From: Deltaproteobacteria bacterium
Lineage (GTDB): Bacteria > Desulfobacterota > Binatia > UBA9968
DNA: 18,183 nucleotides
NCBI GenBank assembly: GCA_016183145.1
Contig: JACPFE010000328.1
Location: 1-18,183, forward strand
Reading direction: 5' to 3'
The notes beneath the pieces were generated by a model. It ran no database searches. It was not told where the DNA came from and worked only from the letters and a program-made list of their open reading frames with translations. Positions within the stretch are counted from its first letter, which is position 1. Each line of letters starts with the position of its first letter. This document shows, in pieces, positions 7,399 through 14,450 of the stretch. Both the position numbers and the translations under genes were made by a program.

Positions 7399-8307
7399 AT
7401 GTTTGAGGAAACCGTCGGATCCAAGATCTTTCCATTTGACAACACAACGAGCAACAAGGCCGAGGCTGGCGGTGATCACGCTTTCGCCAATGGTGCAAAT
7501 CATGCGAGCGCAACGGCTAACAAGGGCGGGCCGAATGACCCAGATATCGCGTCGCAGACGGATCAGCTCTTAGAGCTTATTAATGAATTAAAATCCATCA
7601 CCGAACGGGCCTGCAATGCAGCGGTTCGAGAGTCTGAGTGCGCTGAGCGGATTGAAGAATCAAAGGGAACCGAAGTTGCCAATCTGCAGGTTCGACTCAA
7701 AGAACAAGAGGAAGCTCTCGCGGCGCGGGATGCGGCCCTGAGAGAAAGGGAGGAGATATCTAACGCAAAGATCCAAGATTTGGAAATTCAGTTGCGAGAA
7801 AGACAGACTCGACTAGAGGTCCGAGAAATCGAAGTGGAGGACCTGAAAGCGAACTTGCGGGATATGACGACGCGTTTGCATGATGCGGAGTCGCAAGTCC
7901 AGGAAGGGAGCGGGCGGCTGCAAGCCGAGATGACCGAGCTCGCGCGTCAGCTCAAAGAGACGCAAACCGAACTGGAGGCCAAGGATCATCAACTAAGACA
8001 CGCCGACGGTGACTTTAAGGCGAAGACCCAGGACCTCGAAGCCAGATTGCAGGATCTGGAAAGCCAACTCCAAGGCCGCGAAGCCGAACTGAAAGAAAAG
8101 GAAAATCTCATGCAAGCGGCCGCGGCCAGAGAAGTGGGAATCGGCAGACTCATTGCGCGCCTATCCGAGGAGTGTCGAAAGCTCAGCGCGGAGCTTCACG
8201 AGAAGAGTCTGATCGTTGCTCAATTGGAAAAAAAGCAGCGCCACTTCATCGGTGACGGAGCAGTGTGGAAAAAGGTCCTGGGGCGGATGAAAGAGGAAGA
8301 GCTTTAG
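7399..8307 (+). CDS. Coiled-coil protein of unknown function
   Basis: 302 aa. The start is well supported by TGGAGG six nt upstream of ATG 7399. The first ~50 residues are low in predicted structure and rich in Asn, Ala and Gly. Residues ~55-285 form an almost unbroken Glu/Gln/Arg/Leu-rich heptad pattern typical of a long coiled coil, with repeated phrases such as DLEARLQDLESQLQGREAEL. The C-terminus is basic, then acidic (GRMKEEEL). There is no signal peptide, membrane segment or enzymatic motif. Similarity searches with such sequences give spurious matches to SMC/myosin-like proteins, so no function is offered. It looks like a monocistronic gene between two gene-free gaps. Confidence 0.75.
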   Translation: MFEETVGSKIFPFDNTTSNKAEAGGDHAFANGANHASATANKGGPNDPDIASQTDQLLELINELKSITERACNAAVRESECAERIEESKGTEVANLQVRLKEQEEALAARDAALREREEISNAKIQDLEIQLRERQTRLEVREIEVEDLKANLRDMTTRLHDAESQVQEGSGRLQAEMTELARQLKETQTELEAKDHQLRHADGDFKAKTQDLEARLQDLESQLQGREAELKEKENLMQAAAAREVGIGRLIARLSEECRKLSAELHEKSLIVAQLEKKQRHFIGDGAVWKKVLGRMKEEEL

Positions 8308-8362
8308 TGCGACCCTTCGACTCGATCCTCGGCCTTGGCCGGGGGCTCTCGCTCAGGATTTC

Positions 8363-8385
8363 GCCCCACGGGCCTGCCGTGGGGC
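8363..8385. repeat. GC-rich hairpin, REP-like
   Basis: GCCCCACGG (8363-8371) and its perfect inverse CCGTGGGGC (8377-8385) with a 5-nt loop. Neither side is followed by a T-run, so it is not a convincing intrinsic terminator. It sits in a 264-bp gap (8308-8571) between the convergent ends of the coiled-coil gene and the tungstate operon, a typical place for REP-like elements. Confidence 0.55.
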
Positions 8386-8571
8386 TCGGCTGCGGACTTG
8401 CAGAGAAACATTCACGGCAATACGGAGACTTATACCTCTCAACCGCTCTTGACCAGTGCGCGCCCCTCACGGTGTATAAAGCGGCGTAAAGTTAGTCCAT
8501 AGCTTCCCGAATCAAACCTTGACTCTCTTTTGGAAATGGCGCATGGCTTGCTCCAGGGCTTCGCAGCTGAA

Positions 8572-8655
8572 CTATTTTCGTTTGATCACATGCACCGCGG
8601 TGGCTTTGAATGACGCGACCGCATCGTCGCCTTCATGAAGCTTGCGTTCCAGGAA
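8572..8655 (-). pseudogene. tupC: Orphaned in-frame tail of tupC (end of TOBE domain)
   Basis: Downstream of the duplication the minus strand encodes LERKLHEGDDAVASFKATA then VHVIKRK and a TAG at 8572-8574. The phrase GDxVxxSFKATAVHVI is characteristic of the end of TOBE domains in ModC/TupC-type ATPases. It is out of frame with the present tupC reading because of the 67-bp insertion, so it is no longer translated as part of the protein unless the duplication is an artefact. Confidence 0.8.
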
Positions 8656-8789
8656 GGACGGCCGGGTGATCAGAGCGACGAGGCGGTTATCGCCGCATGC
8701 CAGCTCGGCTCGGTAGTGCGCGGGACGGCCGGGTGATCAGAGCGACGAGGCGGTTATCGCCGCATGCCAGCTCGGCTCGGTAGTGCGCG
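8656..8789. repeat. Perfect 67-bp tandem duplication inside tupC
   Basis: Positions 8656-8722 and 8723-8789 are identical over all 67 bases. Because 67 is not a multiple of three, the second copy shifts the reading frame of tupC. Removing one copy restores a longer protein ending in a normal TOBE domain (stop at 8572-8574). It could be a recent replication-slippage event or an assembly artefact. Confidence 0.9.
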
Positions 8790-9727
8790 CCCCAGGGGAT
8801 GATTTTAACCAGCTTGGCGATGAGCCGGATACGCGCGCTCGATTCAAAATCTTCGCCGGGCGCGCCGAGCGTGATGTCTTCAGGGCGAAGGCAAAGGAGC
8901 AGATGCTCGCCGGCTTGAAAATCGCCGCAGACTTCCACGCAGCCGCCATTGAAACGGACTTGGGCCCATCCTTCGTTAACCGTCTCTACGACTCCTGAGA
9001 GCTTGGTGTCGATGCCGACGAAGTGGGCCACCGCCTCGTTGACCGGCCTCAAGAACACTTCCGCAGCCGCCCCCACCTGATGAATCTTGCCAGCGATCAA
9101 CACGGCGACGCGGTCGCCTAACATGAACGCTTCATCTCGGTCGTGGGTGACGAATACCGTCGTGATGCCCGTTTCGCGCAGGATGCGCTCCAGATCGAGC
9201 AGGAGCCCCTCGCGCGTGGGAGGGTCGAGAGGAGAAAAGGGTTCGTCCAATAGAAGGAGTTCCGGGTCGAGCGCCAGGGCGCGGACCAGGCTGGTGCGCT
9301 GGGCCTCGCCGCCCGAGAGGCTTCGGGCTTGCCGGCTCGCTAGATGCTCGATGCCCAGACGTGTTAGCCACGGGTTGATACGCTGCTCAATGGTGCGCCC
9401 GTCGAGCCCTCGCAGTTTTAGCCCCAACGCCGCGTTGTCATAGACCGAGGCATTCAACAGGAGGGGTTCCTGGAAAACGCTCGCCATGCGGCGTCTGATC
9501 GAGAGGCCATCGGTTGGGCTCACTTCACGGTCATGAAAGTAGATTTTACCCTGGGTCGGCTGCTGGAGCAGTCCCATCAGGCGGAGCAGCGTCGATTTTC
9601 CCGCGCCGTTGGGGCCCATGACGGCGAGAACCTCACCGGGATAAACCGCAAGGGAATCGACCTCGAGAACCGTGGGCTCATCGTAGCGAACGCGAATACC
9701 GTGAAGGCTCAAGAGGGCTTCGGCCAT
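8687..9727 (-). CDS. tupC: Tungstate/molybdate ABC transporter ATP-binding protein TupC, C-terminus frameshifted
   Basis: ATPase of the tungstate importer, 346 aa as it now reads. Walker A GPNGAGKST (38-46), Q-loop FQEP (85-88), signature LSGGE (137-141), Walker B ELLLLDEPF (156-164), D-loop PLD and H-loop His195 are all intact. From about 220 follows a TOBE-type oxyanion-sensing domain. The last residues (RALPSRAGMRR) are not family-like; they arise from the 67-bp tandem duplication. If one copy is removed, the frame continues FLERKLHEGDDAVASFKATAVHVIKRK-stop as three blocks, FLERKLHEGDD, AVASFKATAV and HVIKRK, to 8572. This gives 362 aa with the usual TOBE ending. ATP hydrolysis should survive; the regulatory domain loses its final strand. 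ATG 9727 overlaps the tupB end by 19 nt, showing coupling. Confidence 0.9.
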   Translation of the reverse strand: MAEALLSLHGIRVRYDEPTVLEVDSLAVYPGEVLAVMGPNGAGKSTLLRLMGLLQQPTQGKIYFHDREVSPTDGLSIRRRMASVFQEPLLLNASVYDNAALGLKLRGLDGRTIEQRINPWLTRLGIEHLASRQARSLSGGEAQRTSLVRALALDPELLLLDEPFSPLDPPTREGLLLDLERILRETGITTVFVTHDRDEAFMLGDRVAVLIAGKIHQVGAAAEVFLRPVNEAVAHFVGIDTKLSGVVETVNEGWAQVRFNGGCVEVCGDFQAGEHLLLCLRPEDITLGAPGEDFESSARIRLIAKLVKIIPWGAHYRAELACGDNRLVALITRPSRALPSRAGMRR

Positions 9728-10422
9728 CGCAACTGCTCGCGCTGCTGAATATGGGTGAGGAGGAAGTTCACCGCAAAGGTCAGAAGGAGAAGGATCAAAC
9801 CCAGAGCGATGGCGATCTCAAAATTTCCCTTGCCGGTCTCCAGAACCGTCGCCGTCGTCAGCACGCGGGTCTGCCCACGGATGTTGCCGCCAACCATCAT
9901 CGAAGCTCCGACTTCGGAAATCACCCCGCCGAAGCCGGCCATTACGGCGGCAAGCAGAGGCAGCCTGGCTTCCTTGGATAGGAGCCACAGCAATTGCAGG
10001 CGCGAGGCGCCGATGCCCAAGAGCTGGAGGCTCAGATTCGGATTCAGTGTCTGAAAGGCGGCCATCGTCAGACCCGCGACGATGGGGAAGGCGATAATCA
10101 GTTGAGCGATAACCATCGCGGTTGGGGTGTAAAGCAACTCGAGGAATCCCAGTGGTCCGCTGCGCCAGAGGAAGACCGAGACAAATAGTCCGACCACGAC
10201 CGGCGGAAGACCCATGCCGGTATTGATTAGGCTGACGGCGAAGCTCCGGCCGGGAAAGCGAGCCAGGGCGAGCGCTATCCCTATAGGTATTCCAACCGCG
10301 AGCGAGAGCAGAGTGGCGGCGCCGGAAATCCAGAGCGAGCGTAAGGTAATGCCGAGCACCTCAGAATCGGCGGTCAGGATATGTACCAGCGCCTGCTTGA
10401 TGCCTTCCCAGATGAGCTCCAC
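9709..10422 (-). CDS. tupB: Tungstate ABC transporter permease TupB
   Basis: Membrane subunit of the tungstate importer, 237 aa, as expected for TupB-type permeases. Around five to six hydrophobic spans are visible (for example 27-54, 68-86, 101-123, 152-168, 203-224). The cytoplasmic coupling loop reads LGIGASRLQLLWLLSKEARLP, and EVGASMMVGGNI (170-181) is the characteristic tungstate/sulfate permease phrase. GTG 10420-10422 is the start: GGAGG at 10428-10432 is 5 nt upstream. The tupA stop is one nt before the GTG, and the 3' end overlaps tupC by 19 nt, so the three are one transcript. Confidence 0.92.
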   Translation of the reverse strand: MELIWEGIKQALVHILTADSEVLGITLRSLWISGAATLLSLAVGIPIGIALALARFPGRSFAVSLINTGMGLPPVVVGLFVSVFLWRSGPLGFLELLYTPTAMVIAQLIIAFPIVAGLTMAAFQTLNPNLSLQLLGIGASRLQLLWLLSKEARLPLLAAVMAGFGGVISEVGASMMVGGNIRGQTRVLTTATVLETGKGNFEIAIALGLILLLLTFAVNFLLTHIQQREQLRWPKPS

Positions 10423-10423
10423 G

Positions 10424-11254
10424 TCAACCTCCGATTTCTTCTTCTCGCTTGCCGGCGATCGGAATGAAGAGCGGCTGCCCGAACTTTTCCAATCCGAAGC
10501 TCTTGATCACGGCCTGGGTCTCCGGAGCGACCATGAAATCGGCGAAAGCCTTTCCTCCGACAATGTTGATTCTCGGGCCGTTGGCGGGATTTACTTCCAT
10601 CACCGAATAGATGTTCAACAGCGGCTTGTCGCCCGCCAAGAGAATGCCCAGCGCCAAACGTTTTTGCAACGCGAGGTAAGTAGCGCGGTCGGCAATCGTG
10701 TAGGCGACGCGGTCGTTGGCGATGCCGAGGGTCGCGCCCATGCCCTGGCCGGATTCGATGTACCAAGGGCCCTTGGGCTCGATCCCCGCCGTTTTCCAGA
10801 GCGATCTTTCGAGCGCGTAAGTGCCGGAATTGTCGCCGCGAGAGACGAACCTGCTCGCGCTTGCCGCGATCCGCTTCATCGCCTCGGCGCTGCTCCTGGT
10901 CGATTTGATCTTGGCGGGATCGTTCGCCGGTCCGAGAAAAATAAAGTCGTTGTACATGACGAGGCGGCGGTTCGTTAGCTTCCCTTCAGCGACGTACTTC
11001 TTCTCAAGGCTCGGCGCGTGGACCAGCGCCACGTCGGCCTCTCCTCTGGCAGCCAGAAGGAGAGCTTGGCCCGTTCCCACTGAAATCGTTTTCACCCCGT
11101 AGCCGGTCTTCTTTTCAAACCGAGGAACGAGCACGTCAAGCAGCCCCGAGTCCTGCGTACTGGTGGTGGTCGACAGGATGACGGACTTGCTCGCAGTTTC
11201 ACTTGCGAGGAGGCAGGAGGGGATTGCCAGAATAAGAGCGAGTATAACGAGCAA
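10424..11254 (-). CDS. tupA: Tungstate-binding periplasmic protein TupA
   Basis: Extracytoplasmic binding protein of the TupABC importer, 276 aa. The diagnostic oxyanion-binding phrase TTTSTQDSGLLD lies at residues 29-40, followed by GTGQALLLAARGEADVALVHA (60-80) and SRGDNSGTYALE (about 138-149). TupA proteins with TTTS motifs bind tungstate with high selectivity over molybdate, so tungsten is the likely substrate; that is family knowledge. TTG 11252-11254 is taken as start because the frame is closed three codons upstream (TAG of the 59-aa gene) and AGAGAAG lies about 9 nt before it. The signal peptide is short and lacks the usual positive residues (LVILALILAIPSCLLASETAS), with a cysteine that is not in a standard lipobox. 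It starts 6 nt after the 59-aa gene. Confidence 0.92.
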   Translation of the reverse strand: MLVILALILAIPSCLLASETASKSVILSTTTSTQDSGLLDVLVPRFEKKTGYGVKTISVGTGQALLLAARGEADVALVHAPSLEKKYVAEGKLTNRRLVMYNDFIFLGPANDPAKIKSTRSSAEAMKRIAASASRFVSRGDNSGTYALERSLWKTAGIEPKGPWYIESGQGMGATLGIANDRVAYTIADRATYLALQKRLALGILLAGDKPLLNIYSVMEVNPANGPRINIVGGKAFADFMVAPETQAVIKSFGLEKFGQPLFIPIAGKREEEIGG

Positions 11255-11260
11255 GGATGT

Positions 11261-11440
11261 CTACTTCTCTTTGGCGCGCAGCTGATCGATCAAAGCGGTA
11301 ATTTCTTCCAGGCGGCTGCGCACTTCCGTGTCCGCTTTTCTCACTTCTTCAGCCGGCGCGCCCTTTTCGACCGCGTCCTCAAATGCCGTCACGGCGACGC
11401 CGAACACCTTCAGTACACGGCGCGTTTCATCGGTGGGCAT
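11261..11440 (-). CDS. 59-residue protein of unknown function between AOR and tupA
   Basis: A small gene of 60 codons. It begins at ATG 11438-11440 with GGAGG (11449-11453) 8 nt upstream and ends at TAG 11261-11263, only 6 nt before tupA and in the same frame. The product starts MPTDETRRVLKVFGVAV and continues as a charged, mostly helical chain (AFEDAVEKGAPAEEVRKADT, then VRSRLEEITALIDQLRAKEK), with no cysteine, signal or membrane segment. Strong SD, tight operon spacing, and codon use like its neighbours support a real gene. I do not recognise the family. Its position suggests a role tied to tungsten handling or AOR, or simply translational coupling of tupA. Confidence 0.75.
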   Translation of the reverse strand: MPTDETRRVLKVFGVAVTAFEDAVEKGAPAEEVRKADTEVRSRLEEITALIDQLRAKEK

Positions 11441-11453
11441 AAGCGTTACCTCC

Positions 11454-11559
11454 GTTCAAATCGTTCAAACCGTTCAAGCAGCTCAAAACGTCGCCATTCA
11501 CGGTCGGGCGAACCCTCCTAACCGGCTTGAACGATTGGAACGTTTTGAACGACTTGAAC
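11454..11559. repeat. Inverted pair of 9-bp repeat arrays (GTTCAANNN) around the AOR stop
   Basis: Left array 11454-11489 holds four 9-bp units on the plus strand: GTTCAAATC, GTTCAAACC, GTTCAAGCA, GCTCAAAAC. The right array 11524-11559 holds four on the minus strand: GTTCAAGTC, GTTCAAAAC, GTTCCAATC, GTTCAAGCC. The arms match at 27 of 36 positions and could form a long imperfect hairpin with a ~34-nt loop containing the AOR stop codon. The right array is translated as the last residues of AOR (VQVVQNVPIVQAG); the left array abuts the SD of the 59-aa gene. Confidence 0.8.
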
Positions 11560-13356
11560 TCTGTCAAGGGTTAGTCCAAGCTCCCGCAGTTTTTTCTCGG
11601 GAACCAGACCGTTTTGATCCCATCCCCTTGCTTGGTAATAGCCCTGGAGCATTTCTCGGAGTTCGTTCGATGTCAGGCCGGTACCCTGAGCCACGCCGGT
11701 GGGGAGGGTTTCGCTCAGCAGCCGTTCCGGCAGCCAGTCGTCAGCGGAGCGCCAACCTTCGCGCATATTGAAAAGTTTTTTTAAATTATGAATGCGCTCG
11801 CCGATCCGCCTTAGCTCATCGCTTGAACAATCCCACCCGGTGACCTTGCTCAGTAGCTCTGCGCCCTCGCCGTAGAAGTCGGTAAAGCACTTGCGCAGAA
11901 ATTTACAGACGATCAGCGAATCGAGCACTGCGGCAAAATCCTCCGAAGCGGCGACCAAAGCGCCTCTGCCGGCGTCAGCGCGCAGCCGATCGACCTCTCC
12001 CGAGAAGTCGGCCTCGTAGGCGCCGGAGCGATTGTGGCAGGCGCCACGCGGGCTCACCGCCAAGCCCAGGGCCATGGTCTTCAGACTGCGCGGCTCATAA
12101 CCTGGGAGCTCCAATCCCTTAACATGCATCGCCCAATACAAGCTCGCTCCGCCGATCTCGACCGCGGCCCGCTTCGAGCCTTCTGCCAAGAGCGCGCCCA
12201 ACCCTTCGCGCCGGGCGATCAATGGGATGGCGGCGAGTAGAGCATTCGGCTCGCCGAAGCGCAGGTCCTGCGCTTCCGGCAGCAACCCTTTCTCGCTGCA
12301 TTCCATTGCCCAGGACAAAGTGCCGCCGGTGCTGATCGTGTCCAGGCCATAGAGATCGCAGAGCTGCGCGGCTTGCAGGACCACCTCTGGATCTTTGATG
12401 CCGCAAAGCGGTCCGAGGGCGAAAAGGGTCTCGTATTCCAGTCGCTGTTCCGCGCCGTTGAGAGCTTTGAATAAGCGCTCGCAGCGAATCGTGCAGGAGG
12501 CGCAGCCATGCCGGCGGCTGAAATTGTGCTCGGTCAAGCTCTCGCCGCTCAAAGCCTCGGCGTGGTCAAAAGTCGATTGCTGGAAATTGCGCGTGGGCAA
12601 AGTGCCGAGGCGGTTAAAAACCGCCAGGTTGGCCACCGTGCCGATCTTTCGGTACTTGTCGGTCAGCGAGCCGAGGCTGCGCTGACGCAGCGAGTCCGCA
12701 ATCGCCTCGATGCCTTTTGAATCGGCCACCTGGGTCTCGCGCCCGCCGCAGACCGCGATGGCTTTTAGATTTTTCGAGCCCATCACCGCGCCGACGCCGC
12801 CGCGCCCCGCGTGGCGTCCTTCGTTGCTGATCGTGGCGAAGCGCACCCGGTTTTCCCCCGCTTTGCCGATGGCTGCCACGCACACCGCTGGAGAGTTCAG
12901 CTCGGAGCGAATCAACGCTTCGGTCTCGCATGGACTCTTTCCGCGCAACGGTTCGGCCGCTCTGATCTCCACTTCTTGATCGTTGATATAAATGTACACC
13001 GTGGAGGCAGCCTGGCCGGTGATGACCAGTGCATCCAGGCCAAGCCGTTTAAGCTCCAGGGCGAAGTGGCTGGAGGAGAGGGAGTCGGCGATGAACCCGG
13101 TAAGCGGTGATTTCGTGACCACGGCGAATTTTGCCGTAGTCGTGAGGCCGGTGCCGACCAGCGGCGCGCTCGTGAAGATGAGCGGGTTGGCCGGCGCAAA
13201 GGGATCGACTCCCGGCGGGGCAAATTCGTAGAGCAGGCTCGTGCCCAGGCCGATGCCGCCGAGGAATGCGCGCAGGCGCGCCTCCTCAAGCTCGCGCCAG
13301 GAGCTTTGCCTGGTACTCAAGTCGATGTGTAGGAGGCGACCGTGAAAGCCGTACAT
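11518..13356 (-). CDS. aor: Tungsten-containing aldehyde:ferredoxin oxidoreductase (AOR family)
   Basis: Oxidises aldehydes to carboxylic acids (or the reverse) with ferredoxin, using a tungsten bis-pterin and one [4Fe-4S] cluster; cytoplasmic, 612 aa, normal family length. Cluster cysteines are C285, C288, C292 (CASCTIRC) and C484 in SLIVCKF, matching the CX2CX3C...C pattern of Pyrococcus AOR. Pterin-binding phrases AGRGGVGAVMGSKNLKAI (183-200), YGLDTISTGG (336-345) and HVKGLELPGYEPR (411-423) are intact. ATG 13354-13356 has GGAGG (13364-13368) 7 nt upstream and follows the MobA-MoaD stop by 3 nt. No separate electron-transfer subunit is next to it. The final ~12 residues are encoded by GTTCAANNN repeats and are likely dispensable. 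AOR, FOR and related subfamilies cannot be split by eye. Confidence 0.93.
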   Translation of the reverse strand: MYGFHGRLLHIDLSTRQSSWRELEEARLRAFLGGIGLGTSLLYEFAPPGVDPFAPANPLIFTSAPLVGTGLTTTAKFAVVTKSPLTGFIADSLSSSHFALELKRLGLDALVITGQAASTVYIYINDQEVEIRAAEPLRGKSPCETEALIRSELNSPAVCVAAIGKAGENRVRFATISNEGRHAGRGGVGAVMGSKNLKAIAVCGGRETQVADSKGIEAIADSLRQRSLGSLTDKYRKIGTVANLAVFNRLGTLPTRNFQQSTFDHAEALSGESLTEHNFSRRHGCASCTIRCERLFKALNGAEQRLEYETLFALGPLCGIKDPEVVLQAAQLCDLYGLDTISTGGTLSWAMECSEKGLLPEAQDLRFGEPNALLAAIPLIARREGLGALLAEGSKRAAVEIGGASLYWAMHVKGLELPGYEPRSLKTMALGLAVSPRGACHNRSGAYEADFSGEVDRLRADAGRGALVAASEDFAAVLDSLIVCKFLRKCFTDFYGEGAELLSKVTGWDCSSDELRRIGERIHNLKKLFNMREGWRSADDWLPERLLSETLPTGVAQGTGLTSNELREMLQGYYQARGWDQNGLVPEKKLRELGLTLDRVQVVQNVPIVQAG

Positions 13357-13359
13357 CGC

Positions 13360-14265
13360 TCAGCCTCCGGCATCCGCCGAAAGAATAAAAATCTTGTCCC
13401 CCGAACAAATCCTCGCGCTCGGACTGCGCACAAAGTCCAGGCCGTTGATATTGCAGGTGTAACCGCTAAATAGACTGCCCCCATCGGAATTGATCACGCG
13501 ACCAACCAAGACCGGAACTCGCTCCGCGAGGGCGGCAAAGACATGTGAGAGAGTCGCTTCTTGCGGCAGCGCCAGCGAGACCTCTCGGGTCTTCGCCAAC
13601 AGGCGGGCCGCGCCGAAGAGCTCCACGGTGCAAGTGAGAGACGATCTCATTCTTTCCCAGCGCTTCAACGCCTCCTCATAGTCTTCCGGTGTATTCATAT
13701 TAAAAAAGCTCAAGCCCTCGGGGTCAAGGCGGCGGATCTCGTCCTCGCCGATTTTGCGGGTTCGCACCTTGTCATAGAGAAAAATCGGGCGCAGCTCACC
13801 GCGCTCAAGCTGCTCCTTGAGGAGCGGCAGTACGCTTCTTCGATAGACCGCATGGAGGGGCTGAAAACGCTCCTGCCAATAGGGCACGACCACATCGTAA
13901 TCCGCGATTTGAGATGTGAGATATGAGATTAGGGAAAGGTTGGTGAAGGCGACATCGCAAGAGGTCACGAAACCAAATTCCCCCCGTGCCGCTTTGAGCC
14001 CGTAATAGATTCCACCCACCGGCCCCTGATAAGCGACCTCGTCGCGCACCAGGAGCGCCGGCAGCGGCGGCAGCTCCTGCTCCGGCGCGGCCACGACGAC
14101 GGCTTCGGCAAACATGGACTTGAGCGCGCGCACGATGTGGACGATGAGCGGCTCGTTATCAAACTGGAGCAGCGCCTTGGGCCGGCCCATGCGCGAGCTT
14201 TTGCCGCCGGCGAGGATGACGGCGGAGGCATTCCTTTTTACCGGTTCGACGATCACCGGGCTCAA
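13360..14265 (-). CDS. MobA-like nucleotidyltransferase fused to a MoaD-like sulfur carrier
   Basis: 301 aa in two domains. Residues ~13-200 are a MobA/GT-A NTP transferase with LAGGKSSRMGRPK (18-30), QGPVGGIYYGL, an SCDVAF aspartate and FNMNTPEDY. MobA attaches GMP to molybdopterin. Residues ~210-301 are a MoaD/ThiS-type beta-grasp domain that ends exactly in Gly-Gly (ILSADAGG-stop), the tail thiocarboxylated in molybdopterin synthase. Both domains act on Mo/W cofactor, and the next gene, 3 nt away, is AOR, so it probably serves tungstopterin. The TTG start at 14263-14265 has a GGAGA six nt upstream; a GTG three codons later is an alternative. A 7-bp tandem repeat lies inside the MobA half at 13910-13930. 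MoaE, MoeB and other cofactor genes must be elsewhere. Confidence 0.85.
   Translation of the reverse strand: MSPVIVEPVKRNASAVILAGGKSSRMGRPKALLQFDNEPLIVHIVRALKSMFAEAVVVAAPEQELPPLPALLVRDEVAYQGPVGGIYYGLKAARGEFGFVTSCDVAFTNLSLISYLTSQIADYDVVVPYWQERFQPLHAVYRRSVLPLLKEQLERGELRPIFLYDKVRTRKIGEDEIRRLDPEGLSFFNMNTPEDYEEALKRWERMRSSLTCTVELFGAARLLAKTREVSLALPQEATLSHVFAALAERVPVLVGRVINSDGGSLFSGYTCNINGLDFVRSPSARICSGDKIFILSADAGG
13910..13930. repeat. Heptamer tandem repeat (TGAGATN)x3 inside the MobA domain
   Basis: Three exact-period units, TGAGATG, TGAGATA and TGAGATT (13910-13930). On the coding strand they encode part of LISYLTSQI, so the repeat is read through as seven codons. A gain or loss of one unit would shift the frame. 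Confidence 0.7.
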
Positions 14266-14410
14266 TCATATCTCCAAGCGCTCGATAGTCAATCAGGGAG
14301 GGGATTTGCCTGTGATTTGATCTAAATTTAGGCCCTTACAGGTTTAGCGTGGCGGAGTATCCACCACGAAGTGTGCCATGAGCTTACGCTCGTCCGCCGA
14401 GAATGAAAAT

Positions 14411-14440
14411 GGAGGGCTTTCCTTCCACAGGGTGCCCTCC
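14411..14440 (-). terminator. Possible weak intrinsic terminator downstream of the heme-oxygenase-fold gene
   Basis: GGAGGGC/GCCCTCC arms (14411-14417 and 14434-14440) with a 16-nt loop. On the minus strand the stem is followed by ATTTTCATT, a T-rich but imperfect tail. It is about 235 bp past the stop at 14675, so it could end readthrough transcripts before mobA-moaD. The long loop and poor T-tract keep confidence low. Confidence 0.25.
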
Positions 14441-14450
14441 TCGACTCGTC

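Noticed and set aside
8363..8385. Intrinsic terminator for the coiled-coil gene or tupC
   Set aside because: The stem is strong, but neither strand has a T-tract after it.
8246..8489. Small frames around the GC hairpin at 8363-8385
   Set aside because: They read through a REP-like palindrome and overlap the end of the coiled-coil gene; no start signal.
10214..10978. Plus-strand frame of 254 codons opposite tupB and tupA
   Set aside because: It is a shadow of the transporter genes, without a ribosome binding site or motif.
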